NCBI GenBank assembly: GCA_902617025.1
Contig: CACMVB010000004.1
Span: 26,537 to 90,536, forward strand
DNA length: 64,000 nt
Source: an uncultured Pelagibacteraceae bacterium
GTDB taxonomy: Bacteria; Pseudomonadota; Alphaproteobacteria; Pelagibacterales; Pelagibacteraceae
Direction: 5' to 3'
Part shown: positions 54,696-63,906 of the stretch, one piece after another
Position numbering within the stretch: the first letter of the stretch is position 1
Layout: every line of letters starts with the position of its first letter
Notes under the pieces: model-generated
The model's input: only the letters and a program-made list of their open reading frames with translations
Databases searched by the model: none
What the model was told of the DNA's origin: nothing
Translations under genes and position numbers: made by a program

Positions 54696-57563
54696 ATGAT
54701 TGACGATAATTCAAAAGAATTCATTAAAAGACACATTGGTCCTTCTGAAGAAGATCAATCCAAGATGTTGCAATATGTTGGGTATGAATCATTAGAGGAT
54801 CTAATGAGCAATACTGTACCAGAAAAAATCTTATTAAAAGGTGATCTTAAAATCGATCAGCCAATGTCAGAGAACGATGCTTTAAAAAAATTAAAATCTT
54901 TATCTAAAAAAAATAAAATCTTTAAAAATTTTATTGGAATGGGATACTATAATTCTATTACACCTAATGTCATTCTTAGAAATATTTTAGAAAATCCAGG
55001 ATGGTATACATCTTATACACCTTACCAACCTGAAGTGGCGCAAGGTCGTCTTGAAATGCTTTTAAATTTTCAACAATCAATAATTGACTTAACGGGCATG
55101 GATATAGCTAATGCTTCTTTGTTAGATGAAGCAACAGCAACAGCAGAGGCAGTTGGATTAAGCCAAAGATTAGATAAGACTAATTCAAAAAAAATATTTA
55201 TTTCAAGTAATTGTAATCCTCAAACAATTGATCTTATAAAGACGAGAACAAATCCTTTTGGTTTAGAATTGATCATTGGTGATGAAAAAAAAGAACTTTC
55301 AAAAATTAATGAAGATATAATTTGCGGTGTTTTATCTTATCCGGGAACTTTAGGTGAGATAAACGATCCTAGTGAAAGCATCAGTCAAATTCACAAAAAA
55401 AACGGAAAAGCTATTTTGGTTTGTGACTTATTGGCCTTAGCAAGATTAAAAACTCCAGCTGAACTTGGAGCTGACATTGCTGTCGGTAGTGCCCAAAGAT
55501 TTGGTATCCCAATGGGTTACGGCGGGCCTCATGCTGCATTTTTTGCTACAAAAGAGGAATTTAAAAGATCAATGCCAGGAAGAATAATAGGTGTTTCAAA
55601 AGATAGACACGGAAAAAAAGCATACAGGCTTTCTTTACAAACAAGGGAGCAACACATTCGAAGAGATAAAGCAACAAGCAATATTTGTACTGCTCAAGCT
55701 TTATTGGCTATTATTTCTGCTGCTTTTGCAATTTATCATGGACCTGAAGGAATACTTAAAATTGCGAATAGAACTTCTAAACTAGCAAAAATCTTTGCTG
55801 ATAATATTAAAGCAAGCGGTTATAAAATTCTATCAGATCATTTCTTCGATACCGTTACGATTAAAACTAATGAAAAAACAAATCCTATTTTTGAAGCTGC
55901 ACTAAAAGAGAATATAAACCTTAGAAAAGTTGATAAAGATCATTTGTCTGTTGCGTTTGATGAAGCAAAAAAACTTGATGATGTAAACTTATTGTTGAAA
56001 ATATTTGGAGTAACTAAAGTAATTAAACAAGACGTTAAGGTTGAACTAGATAATCTTCCAAAAAATCTTTTAAGAAATTCAAAATACTTAACTCATCCAG
56101 TTTTTAACAAATACCATTCTGAAACTGAGATGTTAAGATATCTAAAGAAACTAGAAGATTGTGATATTGCACTTAATAGATCAATGATTGCTTTAGGATC
56201 TTGTACAATGAAGCTCAATGCAACAGCAGAATTAATTCCTATTACTTGGAAAGAGTTTTCGCTTCCACATCCTTTTGTTCCTACAAATCAAATGGAGGGT
56301 TATAAGATTCTTTTTAACGATCTAATAAACGATCTGAAAGAAATTACTGGATATGACGCAGTTTCTTTACAGCCTAACTCTGGGGCTCAAGGAGAGTATG
56401 CAGGTCTAATGACTATAAGAAAATTCCATAAAAATAATAAACAAGAAAATCGTAACGTTTGTCTAATTCCGGATTCAGCTCATGGAACTAATCCAGCAAG
56501 TGCCCAAATGTGTGGGATGAAAGTGGTTGTAGTCAATTGTGACGAAGATGGAAACGTGGATATAGACGACCTTAAAAATAAAGCTGAAAAACACTCAAAA
56601 GACTTAGCTGCTTTAATGGTTACTTACCCCTCTACTCATGGAGTATTTGAAGAAAAAATTATGGATATTTGTGAAGTAATTCATAAGCATGGCGGACAAG
56701 TTTATATGGATGGAGCAAATCTAAACGCGCTTGTAGGTGTTGCAAAGCCAGGGAAATTTGGACCAGATGTTTGTCATATTAATTTACATAAAACATTTTG
56801 CATACCGCACGGTGGAGGTGGACCAGGAATGGGCCCAATCGCTTGCGCTAAGCATCTAACTGATTTTTTACCAACACATGAAATTATTAAAGAGGCAGGC
56901 CCTAAGAATGGAATGGGAGCTGTATCAGCTGCACCTTGGGGTAGCTCAAGCATACTTCCAATATCCTGGATGTATATAAAGATGATGGGTGCTGAAGGAT
57001 TGAAAAAAGCCTCACAAGTTTCAATTTTAAATGCAAATTACATTTCAAAAAAATTATCCAAAGATTACAAAGTTCTTTATACTGGTAAAAATGGAAATGT
57101 TGCACATGAATGCATAATTGATATCCGACCAATAAAATCAAGTTCAGGAATCTCTGAGGAGGATTTAGCAAAAAGACTTATTGACTTTGGCTACCATGCT
57201 CCAACAATGTCATGGCCAGTTGCTGGTACAATTATGATTGAGCCAACTGAAAGTGAAAACTTGGAGGAGATTGATAAATTTTGTAATGCACTTATAAAAA
57301 TTAAAAAAGAAATTAATTTAGTGGAGTCATCAAAATTTGACAAAATAGATAACCCGCTGAAAAATGCACCTCATACTTATGTCGAATTAGCCTCCAGTGA
57401 GTGGAAACACTCCTACTCAAGAGAAGAAGCAGCTTTTCCAACTGAGTATGTTAAAAATAATAAATATTGGGCACCAGTCGCTCGGGTAGATAACGTTTTT
57501 GGAGATAGAAATTTAGTATGTTCATGTCCTTCAATAGATGAATATAAAGATGAAGCTGCTTAA
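54696..57563 (+). CDS. gcvP: Glycine decarboxylase P-protein (single-chain form)
   Basis: PLP enzyme that decarboxylates glycine onto the H-protein lipoyl arm. 955 residues, the fused homodimer-type form, not split GcvPA/GcvPB. N-terminal KRHIGPSEEDQSKMLQYVGY, GYYNSITPNVILRNILENPG and SYTPYQPEVAQGRLEMLLNF; second half MIALGSCTMKLNATAELIPI, PNSGAQGEYAGLMTI and the PLP lysine in INLHKTFCIPHGGGGPGMGP. Last gene of the gcv operon; the next gene starts 9 bases later and may be read through. Confidence 0.97.
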   Translation: MIDDNSKEFIKRHIGPSEEDQSKMLQYVGYESLEDLMSNTVPEKILLKGDLKIDQPMSENDALKKLKSLSKKNKIFKNFIGMGYYNSITPNVILRNILENPGWYTSYTPYQPEVAQGRLEMLLNFQQSIIDLTGMDIANASLLDEATATAEAVGLSQRLDKTNSKKIFISSNCNPQTIDLIKTRTNPFGLELIIGDEKKELSKINEDIICGVLSYPGTLGEINDPSESISQIHKKNGKAILVCDLLALARLKTPAELGADIAVGSAQRFGIPMGYGGPHAAFFATKEEFKRSMPGRIIGVSKDRHGKKAYRLSLQTREQHIRRDKATSNICTAQALLAIISAAFAIYHGPEGILKIANRTSKLAKIFADNIKASGYKILSDHFFDTVTIKTNEKTNPIFEAALKENINLRKVDKDHLSVAFDEAKKLDDVNLLLKIFGVTKVIKQDVKVELDNLPKNLLRNSKYLTHPVFNKYHSETEMLRYLKKLEDCDIALNRSMIALGSCTMKLNATAELIPITWKEFSLPHPFVPTNQMEGYKILFNDLINDLKEITGYDAVSLQPNSGAQGEYAGLMTIRKFHKNNKQENRNVCLIPDSAHGTNPASAQMCGMKVVVVNCDEDGNVDIDDLKNKAEKHSKDLAALMVTYPSTHGVFEEKIMDICEVIHKHGGQVYMDGANLNALVGVAKPGKFGPDVCHINLHKTFCIPHGGGGPGMGPIACAKHLTDFLPTHEIIKEAGPKNGMGAVSAAPWGSSSILPISWMYIKMMGAEGLKKASQVSILNANYISKKLSKDYKVLYTGKNGNVAHECIIDIRPIKSSSGISEEDLAKRLIDFGYHAPTMSWPVAGTIMIEPTESENLEEIDKFCNALIKIKKEINLVESSKFDKIDNPLKNAPHTYVELASSEWKHSYSREEAAFPTEYVKNNKYWAPVARVDNVFGDRNLVCSCPSIDEYKDEAA

Positions 57564-57572
57564 TCTCTTTTA

Positions 57573-58799
57573 ATGAAAATCGCTGTTATCGGCTCAGGCA
57601 TCTCAGGACTATCTTGCGCATATTTTCTCTCAAAAAAATATAAAGTTGATTTATACGAAAAAGATGATCATTTTGGAGGTCATTCTTTTACCTACGAGAT
57701 AAAAGAAGATGATAAGATTGTTCCAGTAGATCTAGGCTTTATTGTTTTTAATGAGGTTACTTATCCAAATTTAGTAAATTTTTTTAATGAATTAAAAGTT
57801 CCTTATGAAAAAAGCGACATGTCATTTTCTGTATCAATTAAGAATAGTAATGTTGAATATAGTGGAAGTGGTTTAGGAGGTATTTTTGCTAATAAATTAA
57901 ATCTTCTTAATTTAAAATTTTTATATATGATTAGAGAGATAATTTCATTTTATAAAACTGCTCCAAAATTACTTGAAAGTGAAATTAAAGAAGAGACTCT
58001 TGGAAATTATCTTAATAAAAAAAAGTTATCAAAATATTTTATCGAGTATCACTTAATTCCCATGGTTGCTGCTATTTGGTCAATGCCATTTAATAAAGCA
58101 AAGGAAATGCCATTAAAATTTTTTTTAAATTTTTTTACTAATCATGGTTTATTTAAATTTAAAAATAGACCACAATGGTACACAGTTTCAAATAGAAGTA
58201 GAGCTTATGTAAAAAAAGTAACAGATAAAATTAGTGGAGAAATTTTCAAAAATTATAAAGTGGATAAGTTAATTAGAAGCGATGACAATATCAGGGTAAT
58301 TATTGGCAATGAATATGTTGACTATGATCAAGTAGTTTTAGCTTCCCATGCAGACCAAAGTTTAAGAATGATAGAAAAACCAACGGAACAAGAAAAAAAT
58401 ATTTTGGAAAAATTCAATTACGTGAAGAATGAGGCTTATTTACACACTGATAAGAGATTAATGCCTCACAAAAAAAGGGCCTGGTCTAGTTGGAATTCTG
58501 TTTCAGATGGAGAAAAGACATGCATTACCTATTGGTTAAATAAACTTCAAAATTTAGATACATCTAAAGACTATTTTTTAACTTTAAACCCTATTTGTAA
58601 AATTAACGAAAATTCTATTATAAAAAAAGTTGATTTTACCCATCCATATTTGAATTCAAAGAATACCGCACTTCAAAAAGATCTAAGATTAATACAAGGG
58701 AAAAAAAGAACTTGGTTTTGTGGAAGTTATTTTGGTTACGGATTTCATGAAGATGGATTAAAATCATCTATAGATTTGATAAACAACTTTAAAATTTGA
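57573..58799 (+). CDS. FAD-dependent amine-oxidase-fold protein of the cfa cluster
   Basis: Flavoprotein with N-terminal FAD site KIAVIGSGISGLSCAYFLSK (residues 2-21) and DLYEKDDHFGGHSFTYEI. Also VDLGFIVFNEVTYPNLVNFF and, at the end, FCGSYFGYGFHEDGLKSSID, typical of the flavoproteins that precede DUF1365 and a cyclopropane synthase in many proteobacteria. Length 408. Probably acts on membrane lipid acyl chains or a related intermediate; reaction not known to me. Overlaps DUF1365 by 4 bases. Confidence 0.87.
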   Translation: MKIAVIGSGISGLSCAYFLSKKYKVDLYEKDDHFGGHSFTYEIKEDDKIVPVDLGFIVFNEVTYPNLVNFFNELKVPYEKSDMSFSVSIKNSNVEYSGSGLGGIFANKLNLLNLKFLYMIREIISFYKTAPKLLESEIKEETLGNYLNKKKLSKYFIEYHLIPMVAAIWSMPFNKAKEMPLKFFLNFFTNHGLFKFKNRPQWYTVSNRSRAYVKKVTDKISGEIFKNYKVDKLIRSDDNIRVIIGNEYVDYDQVVLASHADQSLRMIEKPTEQEKNILEKFNYVKNEAYLHTDKRLMPHKKRAWSSWNSVSDGEKTCITYWLNKLQNLDTSKDYFLTLNPICKINENSIIKKVDFTHPYLNSKNTALQKDLRLIQGKKRTWFCGSYFGYGFHEDGLKSSIDLINNFKI

Positions 58800-59557
58800 T
58801 GAATTCCTGCATTTACAACGGTGAAGTAACTCATACAAGATTTAAACCTGTAAGACATTTTTTAAAATATAAAACTTTTTCATTTTTAATTGATTTAGAT
58901 GAAATCAATCAATTAGACAGTTCAATAAATATTTTCTCTCATAATAAATTTAATATTTTTAGCTTTTACGATAAAGATCATGGAGAACGTGACGGAAGTG
59001 ATTTAAAAGAGTGGGTTCTTAAAAACATAAGTAAGTTCAATATAAAATGTGAAATAAATAAAGTTAAAATACTTTGTTATCCAAGAATTTTTGGCTATGT
59101 GTTCAACCCTTTAAGTATTTTTTACTGCTACGAGGATAATCAATTGAAGGCAATTTTTTATGAAGTAAAGAATACTTTTAATGAGCAGCACACATATATT
59201 TTTAAAATTAAAGATAATGAAGAAATAGCTCAAAAATGCAGAAAAAAGTTTTACGTTTCACCATTTATGGATATGGAAACTTACTATAATTTTAAATTAC
59301 TTAACCCCAGTGATAAACTCTCAGTCTTTATAAAACAAACAGACACGAAAGGAACAGTTTTAACAGCTACCCAAACAGGAGAAAGAAAAGAATTCAGCCC
59401 AAAACAACTCATGCTTAACTTTTTTAAGTATCCCTTAATGACAATTAAAATCATTAGTTCGATACATTTTGAAGCATTACTTTTATGGAAAAAAGGGGCA
59501 ATATACAGAAAAAGAAATACTAAATTAAAAAATAATTTAAGTTACGAGGAATATTAA
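58796..59557 (+). CDS. DUF1365 protein of the cfa cluster
   Basis: 253 residues: YNGEVTHTRFKPVRHFLKYK at the start, FSFYDKDHGERDGSDLKEWV, VKILCYPRIFGYVFNPLSIF and FYEVKNTFNEQHTYIFKIKD are the DUF1365 signature blocks. Function unknown; the family regularly sits beside cyclopropane-fatty-acyl synthase. Overlaps its upstream neighbour by 4 bases and cfa by one base (TAATG). Confidence 0.9.
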   Translation: MMNSCIYNGEVTHTRFKPVRHFLKYKTFSFLIDLDEINQLDSSINIFSHNKFNIFSFYDKDHGERDGSDLKEWVLKNISKFNIKCEINKVKILCYPRIFGYVFNPLSIFYCYEDNQLKAIFYEVKNTFNEQHTYIFKIKDNEEIAQKCRKKFYVSPFMDMETYYNFKLLNPSDKLSVFIKQTDTKGTVLTATQTGERKEFSPKQLMLNFFKYPLMTIKIISSIHFEALLLWKKGAIYRKRNTKLKNNLSYEEY

Positions 59558-60747
59558 TGAGTTTGATAAAAATTTCAGAAAGATTCGTCCTAAATAAATT
59601 GAAAAAAATCTCACACGGAAATCTTAAGCTCATAAATTATGATGGAAAAGTTTTTCATTTTGGTGACTTAGAGAGTAAATTATCTTCAGATATCAAAATT
59701 AATAAACCTAATTTTTACCTAAATGTTATTATGGGTGGAAGCTCAGCTTTAGGTGAAGCTCACATGAAAAAAGATTTTTATTCCTCAAATTTAACAAATT
59801 TAATCGAACTTACTGCAAGAAATATTAATATAATATATTCTTTTTCAGGAAGTTTAAAATTACAAAAGATCAAAAATTTTCTAAAAAAAATATTTGCGTC
59901 TAATACAAAATCTAAAAGTAAAATATATATTTCAAAACACTATGATTTAGGGAATGAATTTTTTTCGTCGTGGCTTGATAGATCTCTTACTTATTCAAGC
60001 GCAGTCTATAAAAACGAGAAAGATGATTTAGAAATCGCTCAAAGAAATAAATATCAAGAGCTTATAAATTTAATGAATATTAAAGATGGAAACAAGGTTT
60101 TAGAGATTGGGTGTGGTTGGGGCGGATTTGCTGAATTTTTAGCTAAAAATTATGATGTGCGTGTAGACTGCATCACAATTTCTAAAAATCAATATGAGTT
60201 TACTAGAAAGAGGATTTTCAACTCAGGACTAAACAATAAAGTAAATGTTAAATTTTTAGATTACAGAGATCTCAAGGAAAAATATGATCATGTAGCTTCG
60301 ATAGAAATGATAGAAGCTGTTGGTGAAAAATATATGGACCAATATTTTGGTACAATTAAAAATGTTCTTAATTATGGGGGAACTGCTGCTATTCAAGGCA
60401 TCGTGATAAAAGATGACTTATTTGAAAGATATAGAGCAAATGAGGATTTTATTCAAAAATATATATTTCCAGGTGGTTTTTTACCCTCAATTCAATTTAT
60501 GGAAAATCTAATTAAAAAAAATGATCTAAAACTGGAAAAAATTAATACATACTCCGACGATTATGCCAGAACTTTAGCAACTTGGAGAAAAAATTTTTTA
60601 GGTGCTTGGGAAAAAATTAGCCCACTTGGTTTTGATGAATATTTCAAGCGTATGTGGGAATTTTACTTATCTTATTGTGAAGGCGGTTTTAAGTCTAGAA
60701 ACATTAACTTGATTCAATTCTCTATGTCTAATAGATATTCGTCATGA
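59557..60747 (+). CDS. cfa: Cyclopropane-fatty-acyl-phospholipid synthase-like methyltransferase
   Basis: SAM-dependent enzyme that adds a methylene bridge (or methyl group) to unsaturated acyl chains of phospholipids. N-terminal lipid-binding part, then ISKHYDLGNEFFSSWLDRSL, the SAM site VLEIGCGWGGFAEFLAKNYD, CITISKNQYEFTRKRIFNSG and the active-site region ASIEMIEAVGEKYMDQYFGT, IFPGGFLPS. Length 396. Could also be a furan-fatty-acid type methyltransferase. Uses SAM, whose supply is controlled at metY. Confidence 0.9.
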   Translation: MSLIKISERFVLNKLKKISHGNLKLINYDGKVFHFGDLESKLSSDIKINKPNFYLNVIMGGSSALGEAHMKKDFYSSNLTNLIELTARNINIIYSFSGSLKLQKIKNFLKKIFASNTKSKSKIYISKHYDLGNEFFSSWLDRSLTYSSAVYKNEKDDLEIAQRNKYQELINLMNIKDGNKVLEIGCGWGGFAEFLAKNYDVRVDCITISKNQYEFTRKRIFNSGLNNKVNVKFLDYRDLKEKYDHVASIEMIEAVGEKYMDQYFGTIKNVLNYGGTAAIQGIVIKDDLFERYRANEDFIQKYIFPGGFLPSIQFMENLIKKNDLKLEKINTYSDDYARTLATWRKNFLGAWEKISPLGFDEYFKRMWEFYLSYCEGGFKSRNINLIQFSMSNRYSS

Positions 60748-61268
60748 AAAAATTTATATTACTATTTTTACTAATTTTAACAACAGGATGTGCAAATAAA
60801 ATGAAACCGACAGATTTTAAAGATCAAAAACCAAGACTAATCATCGAAAATTATTTATCGGGTAATGTCAAAGCTTGGGGAGTTTTACAAAATAGATCTG
60901 GAAAAGTTACAAGACAATTTAAAGCTGATTTAAACGGAAAATGGAATGGTTCTCAATTAATTTTAGACGAAGTTTTTGATTGGAATGATGGGGAAAGACA
61001 AACTCGTCAATGGACAATTAAAAAAATTGATGAACATAACTACGAGGGAACAGCCTCTGATGTAGTTGGAACAGCTAAAGGATATTCATATGGTCCAGCT
61101 TTTAAATTTGAATATGTATTGCTGGTGCCGGTCAAAGGCAAAAATATTAAAATTACTTTTGATGATTGGATTTTCATGCAGGATGATCGTGTGGCAATAA
61201 ACAGAGCGACAATGACTAAATTTGGAATTAAAGTAGCAGAATTAACCGTAATGTTTGTAAAAGATTGA
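60744..61268 (+). CDS. DUF3833 lipoprotein of the cfa cluster
   Basis: Lipoprotein signal MKKFILLFLLILTTGC (lipobox TTGC) followed by a lipocalin-like beta domain: LIIENYLSGNVKAWGVLQNR, GKVTRQFKADLNGKWNGSQL, GERQTRQWTIKKIDEHNYEG, and AINRATMTKFGIKVAELTVM, as in DUF3833. Length 174. May carry lipid between membranes in the pathway of the cfa cluster; that is inference. Overlaps cfa by 4 bases. Confidence 0.88.
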   Translation: MKKFILLFLLILTTGCANKMKPTDFKDQKPRLIIENYLSGNVKAWGVLQNRSGKVTRQFKADLNGKWNGSQLILDEVFDWNDGERQTRQWTIKKIDEHNYEGTASDVVGTAKGYSYGPAFKFEYVLLVPVKGKNIKITFDDWIFMQDDRVAINRATMTKFGIKVAELTVMFVKD

Positions 61269-61269
61269 T

Positions 61270-61854
61270 ATGTTTGAGCTTCCTAAACTAGATTACAGTA
61301 ATTCAGCTCTTTCTCCAATAATGTCAGAGCAAACTTTGGATTTACATCATGGCAAACATCATCAAACTTATATTACAAATTTAAATAACTTTATAAAAGG
61401 TTCTGATTATGAAAAATTATCTTTGGAAGATATAATTAAAAAATCATCAAATGAAAAAAAAGCAGGAATTTTCAACAATGCAAGCCAACATTGGAATCAT
61501 AATCTTTTTTGGAAGTGCATGAAACCTAATGGCGGAGGAAATGTTCCATCCAAGCTTGAAAGTAAGATTAAAGAAGATTTTGGAGGCTTTGAAAAATTTA
61601 GGGAGGAATTTATCAATGCTGGAGTTACCCAGTTTGGATCTGGATGGTGTTGGTTGTCTTTAAAAGAAGATAAGCTTGTAGTAACTAAATCACCTAATGC
61701 TGAAAATCCAATAATTCATAATATGAAACCTATATTAGGTTGTGATGTGTGGGAGCACTCGTATTACTTAGATTACAGAAATAAAAGACCAGCTTATTTA
61801 GAAAATTTTTTTGATAAATTAATCAATTGGGAATACGTTAACTCTCTTCTTTAA
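61270..61854 (+). CDS. sodB: Superoxide dismutase (Fe/Mn family, probably Fe)
   Basis: Removes superoxide in the cytoplasm. Metal ligands are seen in LDLHHGKHHQTYITNLNN (His), NASQHWNHNLFWKCMKPNGG (His), and GCDVWEHSYYLDYRNKRPAY (Asp and His). QFGSGWCWL is the typical core. Length 194 and the AGIFNNASQHWNH region fit FeSOD; metal preference cannot be settled from sequence. It ends directly at the stop of the convergent SDR gene. Confidence 0.94.
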   Translation: MFELPKLDYSNSALSPIMSEQTLDLHHGKHHQTYITNLNNFIKGSDYEKLSLEDIIKKSSNEKKAGIFNNASQHWNHNLFWKCMKPNGGGNVPSKLESKIKEDFGGFEKFREEFINAGVTQFGSGWCWLSLKEDKLVVTKSPNAENPIIHNMKPILGCDVWEHSYYLDYRNKRPAYLENFFDKLINWEYVNSLL

Positions 61855-62607
61855 TTATCGTTTAACAAGTTTATCAACTAAAAATAAATAAAGTCTATAA
61901 GGTAATATTCTTAAAAATTTTAAAGTTAAAGTTAATCCTTTTGGGAAGTGAATTTCAAAAGCATTTCCTTTCACCAAGCCATTATAAATTTTTTCTGCGG
62001 CATATTCAGGAGTTTTTAAAAATGGCATAGGAAACTCATTTTTATCAGTCAAAGGAGTTTTGATGAAACCTGGTGATACAACCGACACCCTCACTCCAAA
62101 TTTTTTAAAATCAAAGTAAATACTTTCACTAAAATTAGTTAGAGCAGCTTTTGAAGGACCATAACCGCTTGAATTTGGCAGACCTCTGTAACCTGCAATC
62201 GAAGAAACTATCGAAATGTGTCCAGATTTCTTATTTTTAAAATAATCTTCGACAACTTTTACACAATCAATAACTCCTAAAAAATTAACATTAATTACAT
62301 TTTTAATTTTGTCTGGATCTATATTTTGCTCATCTTTTGGCTCGTAAGTTCCACTGGAGAACAAACAAATGTCAATATCACCAAAAGTATTTAAAACATC
62401 TTTAAAAACATTATTTATTTGAGATTGGTTCGTTACATCCAAAGGAAATGAACTTATGTTGTTATGTTCAGCTAACTCATCCAAAAGTTCTTTTCTTCTT
62501 GCAGATACTGCCACTTTCCATCCCTCGTTAGCAAATTTTTCAGCTACTGCCTTTCCAATTCCGCTACTTGCACCTGTAATCCATATTTTTTTCTGATTTT
62601 CAGACAT
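61855..62607 (-). CDS. Short-chain dehydrogenase/reductase
   Basis: Classical SDR: cofactor site WITGASSGIGKAVAEKFANE at about residues 9-28, Arg-rich VSARRKE after it indicating NADP preference, catalytic Ser in SIVSSIAGYRG and YxxxK in SGYGPSKAALTNFS. Length 250. Hydrophobic C-terminal stretch (LRILPYRLYLFLVDKLV) may attach it to the membrane. Substrate unknown. Diverges from tspO by 21 bases. Confidence 0.9.
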   Translation of the reverse strand: MSENQKKIWITGASSGIGKAVAEKFANEGWKVAVSARRKELLDELAEHNNISSFPLDVTNQSQINNVFKDVLNTFGDIDICLFSSGTYEPKDEQNIDPDKIKNVINVNFLGVIDCVKVVEDYFKNKKSGHISIVSSIAGYRGLPNSSGYGPSKAALTNFSESIYFDFKKFGVRVSVVSPGFIKTPLTDKNEFPMPFLKTPEYAAEKIYNGLVKGNAFEIHFPKGLTLTLKFLRILPYRLYLFLVDKLVKR

Positions 62608-62628
62608 AAATTAGTTATACCTTAATTT

Positions 62629-63093
62629 ATGACTAAGAATAAATATTTATCTCTTACATTTATTCTTTTAATAACATTTTTGGCATCTGGAATTGGTGGA
62701 TTTACTACTGCTACTTTTAAAGAGCCTTGGTATTCTCAGATAATTCTTCCAAGTTTTAATCCTCCGAGCTGGGTGTTTGGACCTGTATGGACAGTTTTGT
62801 ATATCTTAATGTCAGTAGCAATTTGGCGTATTTGGATAAACTACTATGATAATAAAATTTTAAATTTATATTTTTTACACCTCTTTTTTAATATGATTTG
62901 GAGTATTATTTTTTTTGGTTTTCATCAAATAGGACTAGCATTACTAGATTTAGTTTTAATTCTCATATTTATAGTTCTCTTAATGAAAATTTATTATTTG
63001 AAGGATAAGATTAGTTTTTCTTTGATGGTCCCTTACTTTTTATGGAGCGGTTACGCTTTAGTATTAAATTTTAATATTTTTATTTTAAACTAA
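62629..63093 (+). CDS. tspO: TspO/MBR-family membrane protein
   Basis: Five-helix tryptophan-rich sensory protein: IGGFTTATFKEPWYSQIILP, then SFNPPSWVFGPVWTVLYILM and SVAIWRIW near the start, and NMIWSIIFFGFHQIGLALLD and YFLWSGYALVLNFNIFILN near the end. The family binds tetrapyrroles and is linked to light/oxygen responses in Rhodobacter. Length 154 is normal. Confidence 0.92.
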   Translation: MTKNKYLSLTFILLITFLASGIGGFTTATFKEPWYSQIILPSFNPPSWVFGPVWTVLYILMSVAIWRIWINYYDNKILNLYFLHLFFNMIWSIIFFGFHQIGLALLDLVLILIFIVLLMKIYYLKDKISFSLMVPYFLWSGYALVLNFNIFILN

Positions 63094-63111
63094 ATTAAGC
63101 TATACACACGC

Positions 63112-63906
63112 ATGAACTACAAAAAAACTTTTAATTTTTTAAAATCTTTACCTACAAAATTAAATTCATTTTACAAAAAAAAATCAAAATCTGGAATTAA
63201 AGTAAATAATAAATCAAAAAATAAGAAAGATTTTGATCCGGTAACTAATTTTGATAAATCTTTTGAAAAATACATAAGATCATTAATTCTAAAAAAATTT
63301 CCTAACGATTCTATTATTGGAGAAGAATTTGACGATAAAAAGTCTGATAATCATTTTCAATGGTCAATCGACCCGATAGATGGAACAAGAGCTTTTGTTA
63401 TTGGAGCACCGACTTGGTCCAACTTAATAGGCCTTTCTCTTAACGAAAAATCAAAAGTTGGTTTAGCAAATTTTCCAGAATTAAATAAATTTTATATAAA
63501 CGATAAAAAAAAATCCTATATTTTCAAAAATAATAAAAAAAAAATTCTTAAATCTTCTAATAATAGCAATTTAAAAACAGTTAAAATTATCGGAAACTTT
63601 CATGGAACCTTAAGCTATGAAAGACAAAGAAAAGTTATAAAGAAATTTGGTTGGTCATTTAGGTTAGCTGGATTTGATGCTTTAAATTATTGTTTATTAG
63701 CTGAAGGAACAGTAGATGCTGTGATAGAAGCTAACTTAAAGCCTTATGATATTTTACCTTTAATACCCATCATCAAAAACTCAGGCGCAATTGTAACTAA
63801 TTGGAAAAATGAACCTGCAGAAATAGGAGGTAATATTATTGCTTCATCTAATAAAGCTTTACATAACAAGATTCTAAGATTACTAAAACCTTTTACAAAA
63901 AAATGA
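63112..63906 (+). CDS. Inositol-monophosphatase-family phosphatase (HisN-like)
   Basis: Mg-dependent phosphatase fold. Metal-site motifs: VTNFDKSFEKYIRSLIL, SIIGEEFDDKK (Glu), and WSIDPIDGTRAFVIGAPTWS (Asp-Pro-Ile-Asp-Gly); RLAGFDALNYCLLAEGTVDA and EANLKPYDILPLIPIIKNSG complete the site. Length 264. Resembles the HisN-type histidinol-phosphate phosphatases of alphaproteobacteria, but substrate is not certain. Overlaps the next start by 4 bases (ATGA). Confidence 0.85.
   Translation: MNYKKTFNFLKSLPTKLNSFYKKKSKSGIKVNNKSKNKKDFDPVTNFDKSFEKYIRSLILKKFPNDSIIGEEFDDKKSDNHFQWSIDPIDGTRAFVIGAPTWSNLIGLSLNEKSKVGLANFPELNKFYINDKKKSYIFKNNKKKILKSSNNSNLKTVKIIGNFHGTLSYERQRKVIKKFGWSFRLAGFDALNYCLLAEGTVDAVIEANLKPYDILPLIPIIKNSGAIVTNWKNEPAEIGGNIIASSNKALHNKILRLLKPFTKK

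Noticed and set aside
62629-63093. TspO as evidence of a nearby proteorhodopsin/carotenoid locus
   Set aside because: No rhodopsin or carotenoid gene is in the window, so no such link can be claimed here.
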